Shown: positions 24,762 to 34,783, numbered from the stretch's first letter. The stretch is 64,000 nucleotides of DNA from Xenorhabdus thuongxuanensis (GCF_001908095.1 NZ_MKGR01000001.1:1-64000), one strand, 5' to 3'. The notes: generated from the sequence alone by a model not told the origin. Program-made: numbers and translations.

Positions 24762-25874
24762 ATGAAAAAGACAGCTATCGCAGTAGCAGTGGCAGTAGCA
24801 GCTTTCGCAACTGCTGCTCAAGCGGCTCCAAAGGACAACACTTGGTATACCGGTGCTAAGCTTGGTTGGTCTCAATACCATGATGTAAATTTCTACGGTA
24901 ATGGTTATGATAACCGGATTGGCGACGGTTCTCCCCACAAAAACCAGTTAGGTACGGGTGCTTATGTCGGTTATCAAGCAACCCCATACTTAGGTTTTGA
25001 ACTTGGTTACGACTGGTTAGGTCGCATCGCTTATAAAGGTAGCATTGATAATGGTGCTTTCCGTGCTCAAGGCATTCAGTTGACCACTAAACTAAGCTAC
25101 CCAGTGCAGGACAATTTGGATGTTTATACTCGTCTTGGTGGTATGGTATGGCGTGCAGATTCCTCTGCGACTTATAACTCTAATGCCGCTTCTCCCACAC
25201 AAGTAAGGAAGAAAAACGACGACACTGGTGTTTCTCCTCTAGCCGCGATTGGTGTCGAATACGCGTTGACAAAAAACCTGGCAACCCGTCTGGATTATCA
25301 GTGGGTTAACAACATCGGTGATGCCACCACTGTTGGCGCCCGCCCAGATAACGGCCTGCTGAGCGTTGGTGTTTCTTATCGTTTCGGGCAAGATGAAGCT
25401 GCTCCGGTCGTTACACCAGCCGCACCTCCAGTTGTGCCTGCGCCAGCTCCTGTGGTTGAAAGTAAGAGCTTTACCCTGCGCTCTGATGTTCTGTTCAATT
25501 TCAACAAATCAACACTGAAAGCAGAAGGTCAACAGGAACTGGACAACCTGTATAACCAACTGGCTAAAATCGATCCAACCCAGGGTAAGGTTCTGGTAGT
25601 CGGTCACACTGACCGCATCGGCAGCCAAAATTACAACCTGCCACTGTCTCAGAAACGTGCTCAATCCGTCGTAGATTATCTGGTTGCTAAAGGCATTCCA
25701 GCAGATAGCATCCAGGCAGAAGGTCGCGGCAAGGAAAACCCTGTCACTGGCTCTACCTGTGACAAAATTAAAGTTCGTTCTAAACTTATCGATTGCCTGG
25801 CTCCAGATCGTCGTGTAGATATCAATATTCAGGGCACTACTGAAGTGGTAACTCAGCCAAAAGCTGTTCAGTAA
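24762..25874 (+). CDS. ompA: Outer membrane protein A
   Basis: A 370-residue major outer membrane protein. The signal peptide [20 protein letters not shown] ends at AQA before [10 protein letters not shown]. An eight-strand beta-barrel (about 22-200, last strand [12 protein letters not shown]) is followed by a Pro/Ala/Val hinge ([17 protein letters not shown]) and a C-terminal peptidoglycan-binding OmpA-like domain ([38 protein letters not shown]). The two cysteines near the end ([17 protein letters not shown]) form the conserved disulfide. ATG 24762 is chosen because it starts the signal peptide behind GAGG. Confidence 0.97.
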   Translation: MKKTAIAVAVAVAAFATAAQAAPKDNTWYTGAKLGWSQYHDVNFYGNGYDNRIGDGSPHKNQLGTGAYVGYQATPYLGFELGYDWLGRIAYKGSIDNGAFRAQGIQLTTKLSYPVQDNLDVYTRLGGMVWRADSSATYNSNAASPTQVRKKNDDTGVSPLAAIGVEYALTKNLATRLDYQWVNNIGDATTVGARPDNGLLSVGVSYRFGQDEAAPVVTPAAPPVVPAPAPVVESKSFTLRSDVLFNFNKSTLKAEGQQELDNLYNQLAKIDPTQGKVLVVGHTDRIGSQNYNLPLSQKRAQSVVDYLVAKGIPADSIQAEGRGKENPVTGSTCDKIKVRSKLIDCLAPDRRVDINIQGTTEVVTQPKAVQ

Positions 25875-25896
25875 GGCTATTCTAATCAATTTATTG

Positions 25897-25922
25897 AAAA
25901 CCCCATTTTAAATGGGGTTTTA
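25897..25922 (+). terminator. ompA terminator
   Basis: AAAACCCCATT TTA AATGGGGTTTT stem-loop 23 bp after the ompA stop. Confidence 0.85.
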
Positions 25923-25947
25923 TCTCTTTCCTTATTTGTCAGTGGGC

Positions 25948-26397
25948 TTATTTCCCGAGTATTGCTTCCAGATCTTGCTTCAAACTTGACATTTGATGAG
26001 TATATTTTTCCCGATATTCAGCATCTTCCAATAACTGTATGATTGTTTCTGACAGGGTATTACCACGACGTCGGGAGAGCGCTGAAAGCCGTTGCCAGAC
26101 ATGAAAATCCAAATCAATGGATTTCTTACGCGAATGTTGGTGTTCAGCATTAAAATGACGTTTACGCCGTGCCCGAATCGTTTGCTTCATTCGGTTGGAC
26201 AAATCCTGATTCATATGCAGAGCAATCCATTTCAGTACCTTGACTGGCTCGCTTTCTAAATTCATTAATTCATTGACTGCATCTTGAGCAGCACTTTTTT
26301 CAATGTATTTAGTAATCGGCTCACCTTCACGGTGTTTTTTTGTCAAATAAGCCCATTTCCAGCCACATTCCAGATTTTCCAATTGTTGATATTTCAT
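25948..26397 (-). CDS. matP: Macrodomain Ter protein MatP
   Basis: A 149-residue DNA-binding protein that organises the replication terminus by binding matS sites and links it to the divisome through ZapB. The start ATG 26397 gives [18 protein letters not shown], the family start. The C-terminal ribbon-helix-helix ([40 protein letters not shown]) is intact. It lies between ompA and lonH as in other enterobacteria. I noticed no matS-like GTGAC-N3-GTCAC in this window. Confidence 0.95.
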   Translation of the reverse strand: MKYQQLENLECGWKWAYLTKKHREGEPITKYIEKSAAQDAVNELMNLESEPVKVLKWIALHMNQDLSNRMKQTIRARRKRHFNAEHQHSRKKSIDLDFHVWQRLSALSRRRGNTLSETIIQLLEDAEYREKYTHQMSSLKQDLEAILGK

Positions 26398-26568
26398 TTC
26401 ATCTCTCAGTGACAGCGTAACATAAATTAAGCATAGCAACTATTTCTTTAAATTGCCTATGACAACACAGAATATTGGCATATTTTACAAGCAATGAAAG
26501 TGCTGGCTCAAATGTCGTTTCTTTCAAAATTCTGGCATGTCGATTCATTGCCTAATCTTGTATAATAA

Positions 26569-28335
26569 GTGTTTCCCTTTTCACTATATGATGTAGCTAT
26601 CACTTTGACGAATATAAAACTAGACTGGCAGGCATTACAGCCAAACAATGCGCCTTATCAGGCACTCTTTAATTCTGTCGCTGAATTGGCCCCCATCACA
26701 ATGGATGTGGTTCAACCTAGGCTGCATAGTGGGTTATCCCTTTTTTGTCAGGCCTCCCTGCGTCAACCTTTTATGCTACTGAAAGCAGAAGAAAGTGATG
26801 TTTATCTGTCTCTTCTATCCAATACTATTTCCTCTTTGTTGCCGGAGAGCCGGCCAAATATCGGTGGTTATTACCAGATAGAGCACCAAACCATTACCTG
26901 GCATTCTTCAGGGGAAGGTATTTTTGCGCCAACTGAACGAGTTGCTTACCGTGAGTGGATTGAGCCAGAGCAATTATTTGGCAATGTCTATACGTACCAA
27001 GGGATACTTCAACTGCAACCAGGCCTTATCCATCAAGTAAATGGTGGTATCTTAATTTTGCCTTTGCGCACCCTACTCTCTCAGCCACTAATGTGGGTTC
27101 GTCTCAAGCAAATGATTATTCAGCGCCGTTTTGACTGGCTATCACATGATGAAAATCGTTCCCTGCCATTGCCGATACCTTCAATGGAATTAGATTTGCG
27201 TCTGATGTTAGTCGGTGACAGGCTCAGTCTTGAAGAGTTACAGTCCATTGAACCTGAACTGGCAAGCAGCGCATTGTATAGCGAATTTGAGCTGGATATA
27301 CCCTTTCATGCAGAAGATGATCTAACACTATGGTGTCAATACGTTAATGGAATCATTCAGCAACAAAACTTACCTCCATTAAGTGCCGATGCCTGGCCTG
27401 AGTTGATTAAACTTGCTATCCGTTACACAGAAGATCAATTCCGGTTACCTCTGGATATTCAATGGATACAGCAAAAATTGGCTGCCGCTGCCAATTATCA
27501 GCAGGAAAAGCAGATCACCAAACATTCCCTGCAACAAGCAGAAGATAATCGTACCTGGCGTCATAGTTATTTGGCTGAACGCAGCATAGATGAAATTCTG
27601 AAAGGCCAGATATTGATTCGCACACAAGGCTCAGTTATCGGCCAAATCAATGGGCTATCTGTACTCGAATATCCCGGACATCCTGATCCAATGGGGGAAC
27701 CTTCCCGTATCAGTTGTGTTGCGCATTTAGGCGATGGGGAATTTATCGATGTGGAGCGCAAGGTTGAATTAGGCGGTAATATCCATGCAAAAGGCATGAT
27801 GATCATGCAGGCTTATTTAATTTCTGAATTGAAATTAGAGCAACCACAACCGTTTTCAGCTTCAATTGTATTTGAACAATCCTATGGTGAAGTGGATGGC
27901 GACAGTGCTTCACTCGCCGAATTGTGTGCCCTTATCAGCGCCTTGTCACAACAACCTATTGACCAGCAAATTGCCGTTACTGGTGCTGTAGATCAATTTG
28001 GTTATGTACAACCTATTGGTGGTGTTAATGAAAAAATTGAGAGTTTCTTCCGTATATGTCATTACCGAGAACTAACCGGTCATCAGGGTGTCATTATCCC
28101 AACCGCAAATGTTCAACATTTATGCCTAAATCAAGAGGTTATTGATGCGGTAAAGAATGGACAATTTCATATTTGGGCAGTTGAACATGTTTCTGAAACC
28201 ATATCATTATTAACGGGTATTCCTTATTATGATCCACAAAAAGAACACTTGTTAGCTATGATATGTGAACGCATTGCACAAGCTAATATTCAAGAAAGAC
28301 CTCGATTTCCTTGGTTTCTCCGCTGGCTAGGTTAA
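26569..28335 (+). CDS. lonH: Lon-like protease LonH (YcbZ)
   Basis: A Lon-type ATP-independent-looking protease of 576-588 residues. The central part is a Lon AAA-like remnant without a clear Walker A. The C-terminal Lon peptidase domain carries the catalytic serine in EVDGDSASLAELCALIS and the lysine in VGGVNEKIE-type context (PIGGVNEKIESFF). The last residues ERPRFPWFLRWLG match E. coli YcbZ. The start is uncertain: GTG 26569 gives the longest frame, but TTG 26605 (TNIKLDWQALQPN) aligns better with the E. coli start. It follows matP divergently and precedes fabA. Confidence 0.92.
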   Translation: MFPFSLYDVAITLTNIKLDWQALQPNNAPYQALFNSVAELAPITMDVVQPRLHSGLSLFCQASLRQPFMLLKAEESDVYLSLLSNTISSLLPESRPNIGGYYQIEHQTITWHSSGEGIFAPTERVAYREWIEPEQLFGNVYTYQGILQLQPGLIHQVNGGILILPLRTLLSQPLMWVRLKQMIIQRRFDWLSHDENRSLPLPIPSMELDLRLMLVGDRLSLEELQSIEPELASSALYSEFELDIPFHAEDDLTLWCQYVNGIIQQQNLPPLSADAWPELIKLAIRYTEDQFRLPLDIQWIQQKLAAAANYQQEKQITKHSLQQAEDNRTWRHSYLAERSIDEILKGQILIRTQGSVIGQINGLSVLEYPGHPDPMGEPSRISCVAHLGDGEFIDVERKVELGGNIHAKGMMIMQAYLISELKLEQPQPFSASIVFEQSYGEVDGDSASLAELCALISALSQQPIDQQIAVTGAVDQFGYVQPIGGVNEKIESFFRICHYRELTGHQGVIIPTANVQHLCLNQEVIDAVKNGQFHIWAVEHVSETISLLTGIPYYDPQKEHLLAMICERIAQANIQERPRFPWFLRWLG

Positions 28336-28345
28336 CTCCTTCGTT

Positions 28346-28362
28346 ATCTGATCGGAGTTGTT
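28346..28362 (+). promoter_or_regulatory. Candidate FadR operator of fabA
   Basis: ATCTGATCGGAGTTGTT fits the 17-bp FadR consensus (AnCTGGTCnGACnTGTT-like), located just upstream of the FabR palindrome, the same order as in E. coli where FadR activates fabA. Confidence 0.75.
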
Positions 28363-28364
28363 GG

Positions 28365-28380
28365 GCGTACAAGTGTACGC
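28365..28380 (+). promoter_or_regulatory. Candidate FabR operator of fabA
   Basis: The palindrome GCGTACA AG TGTACGC matches the FabR binding sequence of E. coli fabA/fabB promoters; FabR represses them in response to unsaturated acyl thioesters. Confidence 0.8.
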
Positions 28381-28420
28381 TATTCTCTAGCCTTACACGA
28401 TTATAAGGCTATCTGAAAAT

Positions 28421-28939
28421 ATGTTTAAAAAACAAGAGTCCTACACGAAAGAAGAACTTCAAGCCTCTGGGCAAGGTAAATTGTTTGGTGAGAATGGCCC
28501 ACCGCTGCCTTCTGGCAATATGCTGATGATGGAGCGCATCATAAAAATGACAGAAACCGGTGGTACTTACGATAAGGGGTATATCGAGGCTGAACTCGAT
28601 ATCAACCCTGAGTTGTGGTTTTTCGATTGTCATTTTGTCAATGATCCTGTCATGCCAGGCTGCCTTGGCCTTGATGCCATGTGGCAGCTTGTCGGTTTCT
28701 TCCTGGGCTGGATCGGTGGAGAAGGTAAAGGCCGTGCGCTCGGTGTTGGGGAAGTCAAATTTACTGGTCAGGTATTACCAACAGCCAAAAAAGTGACCTA
28801 TCGCATTAATCTCAAGCGTGTTATTAATCGCAAATTAATTATGGGCTTGGCTGATGGTGAAGTTCTGGTAGATGGCAAACTGATTTATACTGCGACTGAT
28901 TTGAAAGTAGGCTTGTTTAAGGATACTAGTGCCTTTTAA
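28421..28939 (+). CDS. fabA: 3-hydroxydecanoyl-ACP dehydratase/isomerase
   Basis: A 172-residue cytoplasmic enzyme that dehydrates 3-hydroxydecanoyl-ACP and isomerises trans-2 to cis-3-decenoyl-ACP, the branch point to unsaturated fatty acids. The active-site His71 ([14 protein letters not shown]) and Asp85 ([14 protein letters not shown]) are present, and the length equals E. coli FabA. FadR and FabR sites lie in the 85-bp interval after lonH. It converges on rmf across a strong terminator. Confidence 0.97.
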   Translation: MFKKQESYTKEELQASGQGKLFGENGPPLPSGNMLMMERIIKMTETGGTYDKGYIEAELDINPELWFFDCHFVNDPVMPGCLGLDAMWQLVGFFLGWIGGEGKGRALGVGEVKFTGQVLPTAKKVTYRINLKRVINRKLIMGLADGEVLVDGKLIYTATDLKVGLFKDTSAF

Positions 28940-28993
28940 TCGACTTTTATTGACGGCTAACGACTTATTAGCCTCGCCGTCTCAAATACTGAG

Positions 28994-29020
28994 CACCTCC
29001 GCTACCGCGGAGGTGTTTCT
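28994..29020. terminator. Terminator between fabA and rmf
   Basis: Nine-base perfect stem CACCTCCGC / GCGGAGGTG with TACC loop, followed by TTTCT; probably serves both convergent genes. Confidence 0.8.
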
Positions 29021-29034
29021 CCCTTCTGATTGAC

Positions 29035-29193
29035 TCACACACGATCTTCCTGCGCCTGACGCCATCCCCCTAACCAATACGAACGAGCATCCAATGAATG
29101 ATAAGGACAATGCTCCCGTGGCCGTCCCAAAATGCCTGCATGATAGCCTCTGGAAAGTGCTCTTGCTAAACGGTCTCTTTTCTGTCTTTTCAT
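29035..29193 (-). CDS. rmf: Ribosome modulation factor
   Basis: A small gene of 52 codons that a long-ORF search would miss. The protein MKRQKRDRLARALSRGYHAG, then the segments CPYHSLDARSYWLGGWRQA and EDRV, closely matches E. coli RMF (55 residues), lacking only the last VMA. RMF joins 70S ribosomes into inactive 100S dimers in stationary phase. It is convergent with fabA exactly as in E. coli, and GGAAGTAAGGC lies before the ATG. The shorter C-terminus is the only oddity. Confidence 0.95.
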   Translation of the reverse strand: MKRQKRDRLARALSRGYHAGILGRPREHCPYHSLDARSYWLGGWRQAQEDRV

Positions 29194-29319
29194 GCCTTAC
29201 TTCCTCACTTGTTACTATGAAGATAAAACAATGATCGTTTTTATCCGATTGGCTCTAGTGATCTCCCCATGAAATGAATCATATACAATGAATATCAAAC
29301 AAAGATATGCATAACCCAG

Positions 29320-29910
29320 CTAACGTTGCAAAGAGAGTTGGCTGGCAATGGATTTGGCTAACTGGCTGTAACCTTTAGCTAAAGCAAGCACTAATTCAGC
29401 GTAGCCATCTTTTTCCTGTTTCAACTTAAGGCTGAATGGCCGCCTAATCACCCTGTTCGGGTTAGACAATATCCAATAGCCTTCAATCACTACTTGGCCA
29501 TCATAGCGCCCGTGAAAAGCCGTTATTGTGATATCCAGCGCATCTGCGTCTTTTTCTAATTCCTGCTGAGAAACCAAACGATGTGGAAATGCTGCGCTCA
29601 GTTCAGAAATCAATACTTGTTGTAACTGTTGTTGCAAGGAGCTAGCCCATAAATGGTTCGATGCATTGATATAACTCACCTCCCCTGTCTGATACACAAT
29701 TCCAGGAGCAGCAAGGTAATCAGAAAGGTTAACCCTTTTTATCCATAGTTGCCGTTCATGTTTAGCCCCCAATTTGCCTTCCTGCGATACCAAGTTAGCC
29801 AAGACCGGTAATTGATAATATGTTTTTTGTGGCTGGCTACTACTGCATCCCGAAATAAGCACACTGGCAAACATAAAAAATGACAATTTTGAAATCAATT
29901 TTTTCATCAT
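29320..29910 (-). CDS. pqiC: Intermembrane lipid transport lipoprotein PqiC
   Basis: A lipoprotein of 195-196 residues. The signal peptide ends in the lipobox LISGCSSSQ, so it is anchored in the outer membrane facing the periplasm. The DUF330/ABC-type transport auxiliary fold is suggested by YYQLPVLANL, QLWIKRVNLSDYLAAPGIVY and the C-terminal LVLALAKGYSQLAKSIA. It is the outer-membrane partner of the PqiB tunnel. Its first ATG overlaps the pqiB stop, so the genes are coupled. Confidence 0.93.
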   Translation of the reverse strand: MMKKLISKLSFFMFASVLISGCSSSQPQKTYYQLPVLANLVSQEGKLGAKHERQLWIKRVNLSDYLAAPGIVYQTGEVSYINASNHLWASSLQQQLQQVLISELSAAFPHRLVSQQELEKDADALDITITAFHGRYDGQVVIEGYWILSNPNRVIRRPFSLKLKQEKDGYAELVLALAKGYSQLAKSIASQLSLQR

Positions 29911-31556
29911 TTAGGCGCCTTTTTAGGTTCAGGATCTTTTATCGCTTTTGCTTCAAATACCAATGCATTACTCTTGTTATTGAGTGTTTTCAAAACAGGC
30001 TCCAATTCACGTAATACCTGCTCTAGCTGTTGCATATTATCCATCAGCTTACTATAAGCTGGTGAGCCTGGTTGGATACCCTGCATACTGCGGTTCAACT
30101 CATGTAATGTATTTTGTATATCTTTAGGCAGTTCCTGTGCTTCCTTACTCGCAAGAATACGATTTAATTCATCCATCGTTTTCTGCGCTGTTTTGATTGC
30201 TTTCTGGCTTTCTTTAAGTGTCTGTGTTGCCTGAACAAACACCGGCTCAATCGGCATATTATTGATTTTATCTAGCACCGTGGTAACTTTTTGTTGAATT
30301 TGCGCCAAACCACTACTTACTGTAGGCAGAATTTTATAACCCGCGATTTCATATGGGCCTTTCCAGAGTTTCTCTTTGGTGAAAAAGTCCAGATCAATAA
30401 ATAACGCACCTGTGAGTAAATTGCCTGGTTTCAAAGTAGCTCTCAATCCCCTGGTAATAATTTCCTTCAATTCTTTGTCTGTGTTGAATCCATTACCTAA
30501 CTCTTTCACAAATCGCCCTGGTTCAACATGAATCAATACAGGAATACGGAATTCATTGTCGATACGCTGCTTAATATTTTCACTATAAAAAGGGACTCTT
30601 GCCACCGTTCCTACTCGGATACCACGGAATTCGACAGGCGCTCCCGGCTGTAAGCCACGCACAGAATCAGAGAAAAATAGCAAAAAGTCTGTATGCTCTT
30701 TATACAATACGTTTTGGATACTTTTCTCGCTCTCGTAGAGTTTAAAGACCTCTTTTTCCTTCACTGGATTACCCAGTTCCCAACCTTTTGGTACGTCAAA
30801 ACTCACTCCCCCGCCAAACAAGGTCGATAATGAAGCAACTTCAACCCGTATACCTTGTGATGACATATCAAATGTGACACCACTTTCTTTCCAAAATCTG
30901 ACATTTGTGGTCAGTAAAGCGTCATAAGGTGATTTAACGAAAATTTGGTAACGAACCAATCGGGATGTTGGATCAAAAGTGCCAGCCTCAACCGAACCCA
31001 CTCGATATCCCCTAAAGAGCACTGGATCTCCTGGTGTTAATCGTCCTGCTTTTTCACTGGTCAGAATCAGACGAATACCTTTTGCATCAGGAGAAGCAAG
31101 CGGTGGAGCATCAAGCAATGAAAAGCGGTTTTCTTCTTCGCCTTGTGTGCCGGGCTGTAATTCGATGAAAACACCGGACAGTAATGTACTCAGACCAGAA
31201 ACACCTTCACGGCCAATTTGGGGTTTCACAACCCAGAAAGCAGTATCTGTACGTAGCAAACGATTCATTCCATCATTTAAACGGGCTTTAATGATAACTT
31301 GTCCCAAGTTTTCGCTCAAAGACACGCTTTCGACAACTCCAACGTCAACACTACGGCTTTTAATTTTAGTTTTACCTGCCTCAATACCTTCAGCATTAGA
31401 CGTTATCAGTATGACGTCTGGCCCCTGATGACTAAAATGATAAAACAGTATCCAGGCCCCAATCAGCACAGTGATAATTGGTATGATCCAAACAGGTGAC
31501 CAACTCTTAAGTTTACGAATTCTGGCCTGAGTCAGATCTTCTTCTTTATCCGTCAC
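29907..31556 (-). CDS. pqiB: Intermembrane transport protein PqiB (three MCE domains)
   Basis: A protein of about 549 residues that forms a periplasmic MCE ring stack and needle bridging inner and outer membranes for lipid transport. One N-terminal helix (SPVWIIPIITVLIGAWILFY) precedes three MCE domains, seen as repeats of the type GVSFDVPKG, GVFIELQPG and VRGLQPGAPVEFRGIRVGTV. A long C-terminal helical region (about 430-540) forms the needle. I prefer GTG 31556 because GAGGAG lies upstream; an ATG at 31571 is possible and would overlap pqiA. It is the middle gene of pqiABC. Confidence 0.93.
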   Translation of the reverse strand: MTDKEEDLTQARIRKLKSWSPVWIIPIITVLIGAWILFYHFSHQGPDVILITSNAEGIEAGKTKIKSRSVDVGVVESVSLSENLGQVIIKARLNDGMNRLLRTDTAFWVVKPQIGREGVSGLSTLLSGVFIELQPGTQGEEENRFSLLDAPPLASPDAKGIRLILTSEKAGRLTPGDPVLFRGYRVGSVEAGTFDPTSRLVRYQIFVKSPYDALLTTNVRFWKESGVTFDMSSQGIRVEVASLSTLFGGGVSFDVPKGWELGNPVKEKEVFKLYESEKSIQNVLYKEHTDFLLFFSDSVRGLQPGAPVEFRGIRVGTVARVPFYSENIKQRIDNEFRIPVLIHVEPGRFVKELGNGFNTDKELKEIITRGLRATLKPGNLLTGALFIDLDFFTKEKLWKGPYEIAGYKILPTVSSGLAQIQQKVTTVLDKINNMPIEPVFVQATQTLKESQKAIKTAQKTMDELNRILASKEAQELPKDIQNTLHELNRSMQGIQPGSPAYSKLMDNMQQLEQVLRELEPVLKTLNNKSNALVFEAKAIKDPEPKKAPK

Positions 31557-31560
31557 CTTA

Positions 31561-32826
31561 CTACTCCTCATTCTTATGTAGCTCAAATTTACGATTGGCT
31601 TTGTCCCAAGTTAAACGTGGATCGAACATGATTGATGCAAACATTGTCAAAATAACAACCAAGGCAAACAGGACTGCCCCCAAGGCAGGATAAATACTCA
31701 TCAATTGCCCCATGCGAACTAACGCGGATAAGACAGCAATAACGAATACATCAATCATTGACCAACGCCCAACAAACTCCACCATTTCATAAATAAAATT
31801 CATTTTTTCGGAATCATGGCTCGTTTGATTTTTTGCATCCCAGCATAACCAACCAATAGCCAGCATTTTCAATAAAGGTATCATGATACTGGCAATAAAA
31901 ATAACCATCGCAACAGGATATGAGCCAGAACCCCAAAGCAAAATAATACCTTCCAGAATAGTGGAATTAATTTGCTGTCCTAGTGCCTGAGTCACCATGA
32001 TAGGCAAAACATTCGCTGGAATATAAAGTATGGCTGATGTTATCAGTAGTGCCATTGTGGACTGAAGGCTATTGCGGCGACGGGCGTCCCCCTTTGTATG
32101 GCAACGGGGGCACCGAGATTGTTGGGCTGGCAAGATTGCAGTACAACTTTGGCAAAGCCTGACACCTTGCACCAAGCCAGGTTTTCCAGCCTGCAAGGGA
32201 TGGCAAACTTTAGGAGCCGGAGCAATTTCATTCCAAAACCAATGTCTGTCAAGACACTGAAACGCTCTGACCTGAAACAGACAAAACAAGCAATAAGGGA
32301 AAAAACTTAGGCCGATGCTGATTTCTCCATGTGCCATCAATTTAACAAAGCTGACCAACACGCCCGCAAGGAAGATTTCTGCCATGCACCATGTTTTCAT
32401 CTTAAACAGAATGCGCGCCAACTCTATTTTCAAGCGGCGCGCCATTTTGACGTTCTGACATAAGAGGATGATGGCAACCATACAAAATGTCGGCACAAGC
32501 TGAACGAAGATCAAGAAAAGCGCAGCCATGCTGGAATAATCTTCGTTGAACATCACCTTGGGGATCTGAGTCAACTTTATTTCACTCACAATCCCCGCCA
32601 CACTCATGCTAACAAAAGGAAACAGGCAAGCGAGAAAAAGCATGATTAATGCGCTTAATGCATAGCCTGTTGGTTGATTACGCGGCTCTCTCCACTTTGC
32701 TGTCAGTAAAGCATTACACCGTGGACAAATCGCCTTTTTCCCTTGTTCCAAATCAGGCACAGCCACCAGCATGTCACACTGGGGACAAAGAACCAGCTTG
32801 TCATGCTGGTGGTTATTGGAACACAA
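31561..32826 (-). CDS. pqiA: Intermembrane transport protein PqiA
   Basis: A 421-residue inner-membrane partner of PqiB. It contains two PqiA domains, each with a zinc-ribbon-like pair (LCPQCDMLV...CPRCNALL; LCQSCTAILPAQQSRCPRCH) followed by four hydrophobic helices. The start is a TTG (32824-32826) behind GGAGAAACAC; the residues CSNNHQHDKLVLCPQCDML match the E. coli start (MCEHHHAAKHILCSQCDML). It is the first gene of the operon. In E. coli the operon is induced by paraquat through SoxS; no SoxS box is claimed here. Confidence 0.93.
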   Translation of the reverse strand: MCSNNHQHDKLVLCPQCDMLVAVPDLEQGKKAICPRCNALLTAKWREPRNQPTGYALSALIMLFLACLFPFVSMSVAGIVSEIKLTQIPKVMFNEDYSSMAALFLIFVQLVPTFCMVAIILLCQNVKMARRLKIELARILFKMKTWCMAEIFLAGVLVSFVKLMAHGEISIGLSFFPYCLFCLFQVRAFQCLDRHWFWNEIAPAPKVCHPLQAGKPGLVQGVRLCQSCTAILPAQQSRCPRCHTKGDARRRNSLQSTMALLITSAILYIPANVLPIMVTQALGQQINSTILEGIILLWGSGSYPVAMVIFIASIMIPLLKMLAIGWLCWDAKNQTSHDSEKMNFIYEMVEFVGRWSMIDVFVIAVLSALVRMGQLMSIYPALGAVLFALVVILTMFASIMFDPRLTWDKANRKFELHKNEE

Positions 32827-32875
32827 AGTGTTTCTCCTTTAGCAAAACCCACAAGTTTTTTTTATGCGGCAGCTA

Positions 32876-34783
32876 TCATCCATTTTTCAGCATTTCCAAT
32901 TCCTGCCAGCGATCAAACGCTTTTTCCAATTCTTGTTCTTTATTTGCCAATTCATTCAGAACATTTTGTGTAATTTCATGTGGTTGATTGAAGAATTCCA
33001 GATCGCTGACCTGAGATTGCAATTTATTTATCTCTTCTTCTAATTTTTCTAATAATAATGGTAGTTGTTCCAATTCTCGCAGTAAATGGTAACTTATCTT
33101 ATTTGTCCGTTTCGGCGATTCTTTTGGTTTTACCGCCTTGTTTTCAATGCTAACCTTTTTCTCTGGAGCTTGACGCAGGGAAACAGTTTGTGCCCGTTGC
33201 TGCTGGGCATCATAATATCCCCCTGCATAATTGTTGATTTCACCATTGCCTTCAAAAACCCAGCATTCAGTGACTGAATTATCAACAAATTGACGATCAT
33301 GGCTAACCAAAATCACGGTTCCGGTATAGCTATCAACTAATTCTTCAAGTAGCTCCAATGTTTCAACATCGAGATCGTTGGTTGGTTCATCAAGAATAAG
33401 CAAATTGCTTGGTTTCAAGAATAGACGGGCCAGCAACAGGCGATTACGCTCACCACCAGATAACGCTCGTACAGGAGTCATCGCACGTTTGGGATGGAAA
33501 AGGAAATCCTGCAAATAACCCAATACATGACGAGAACGTCCATTGACCATGATTTCCTGCTTACCTTCAGCGAGGTTATCCATAACCGTCTTATCAGGAT
33601 CCAGCGCTGCACGATGCTGATCAAAGTAAGCCACTTCAAGTTTAGTACCACAATGAATACGCCCACTGTCTGCTGATAAATCGCCTAGCATTAATTTTAA
33701 TAATGTCGTTTTACCGCAGCCGTTTGGCCCCACCAACGCAATTTTGTCACCACGTTGGACTTGAGCTGAAAAACTTTCGACCAATATTTTACCGCTAATC
33801 TGGTAATTCACATTTTCCATTTCAAAGACAATCTTACCGGAACGTGTCGCTTCCTCGACCTGCATTTTCGCTGTTCCCATAACATTGCGACGTTCAGCAC
33901 GTTCCACACGTAATGCTTTCAATGCCCTTACCCGACCTTCATTACGGGTACGACGTGCTTTAATACCCTGACGGATCCAAACTTCTTCCTGCGCCAGTTT
34001 TTTGTCAAATTCGGCATTCTGCAACTCTTCAACCCGCAGTGCCTCTTCTTTTCCTTCAAGATACTTATCGTAATTTCCCGGCCATGAGGTCAGCTTTCCG
34101 CGATCCAGATCAACGATGCGTGTTGCCATGTTACGAATGAATGAGCGGTCATGGGAAATGAACACAAGACTGCCGTTGAAGTCTTTCAGGAAATTTTCCA
34201 ACCATTCAATAGTATCGATATCAAGATGGTTGGTTGGTTCATCAAGAAACAGCACTTTTGGCGAGCAAACCAGCGCCCTGCCCAAGGCCGCCTTACGTAA
34301 CCAACCACCGGATAATGAAGAGAGTTTCGCTTCTGCTGGTAAAGAGAGTTGTTTCAATACGTCGTTAATCCGACTATCCAATGACCAGAGGCCACGGATA
34401 TCCAGCACTTCCTGCAACTCTGCCAGATGGTTGAGATTTTTCTCGCTAGGATCGGTTTCTATTAAACGCGAAACATGATGGAATGCTTTAATATATTCAG
34501 CCTGCTCTTTTACTCCTTCTGCAACAAAGTCAAATACTGTGCCTTCTATATCACGGGGAGGATCTTGCTGTAAGCGCGCAACAATCAGGTCTTGTTCATA
34601 AATAACCAAACCATCATCTAAGGGTTGCTCTTTTGCCAACACACGCAACAATGTGGATTTTCCCGCACCATTGCGCCCAACCAAACAGACTCTTTCGTTT
34701 TCTTCGATATGCAGTTCAGCATTATCCAATAACGGTGCATCACTGAATGATAACCAAGCACCGGATAAACTAATCAATGACAT
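32876..34783 (-). CDS. uup: ABC-F ATPase Uup
   Basis: A 635-residue cytoplasmic ABC-F protein linked to ribosome function and to limiting precise transposon excision in E. coli. There are two ATPase domains: Walker A GRNGAGKST near 36, signature LSGGWLRKAALGR and Walker B VLFLDEPTNHLD; then GPNGCGKTT near 355, signature LSGGERNRLLLAR and LLILDEPTNDLD. A linker (EEVWIRQGIKARRTRNEGRV) lies between them, and the C-terminal DNA-binding coiled coil spans about 565-635. It lies 4 bp after rlmKL and is probably in its operon. Confidence 0.96.
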   Translation of the reverse strand: MSLISLSGAWLSFSDAPLLDNAELHIEENERVCLVGRNGAGKSTLLRVLAKEQPLDDGLVIYEQDLIVARLQQDPPRDIEGTVFDFVAEGVKEQAEYIKAFHHVSRLIETDPSEKNLNHLAELQEVLDIRGLWSLDSRINDVLKQLSLPAEAKLSSLSGGWLRKAALGRALVCSPKVLFLDEPTNHLDIDTIEWLENFLKDFNGSLVFISHDRSFIRNMATRIVDLDRGKLTSWPGNYDKYLEGKEEALRVEELQNAEFDKKLAQEEVWIRQGIKARRTRNEGRVRALKALRVERAERRNVMGTAKMQVEEATRSGKIVFEMENVNYQISGKILVESFSAQVQRGDKIALVGPNGCGKTTLLKLMLGDLSADSGRIHCGTKLEVAYFDQHRAALDPDKTVMDNLAEGKQEIMVNGRSRHVLGYLQDFLFHPKRAMTPVRALSGGERNRLLLARLFLKPSNLLILDEPTNDLDVETLELLEELVDSYTGTVILVSHDRQFVDNSVTECWVFEGNGEINNYAGGYYDAQQQRAQTVSLRQAPEKKVSIENKAVKPKESPKRTNKISYHLLRELEQLPLLLEKLEEEINKLQSQVSDLEFFNQPHEITQNVLNELANKEQELEKAFDRWQELEMLKNG

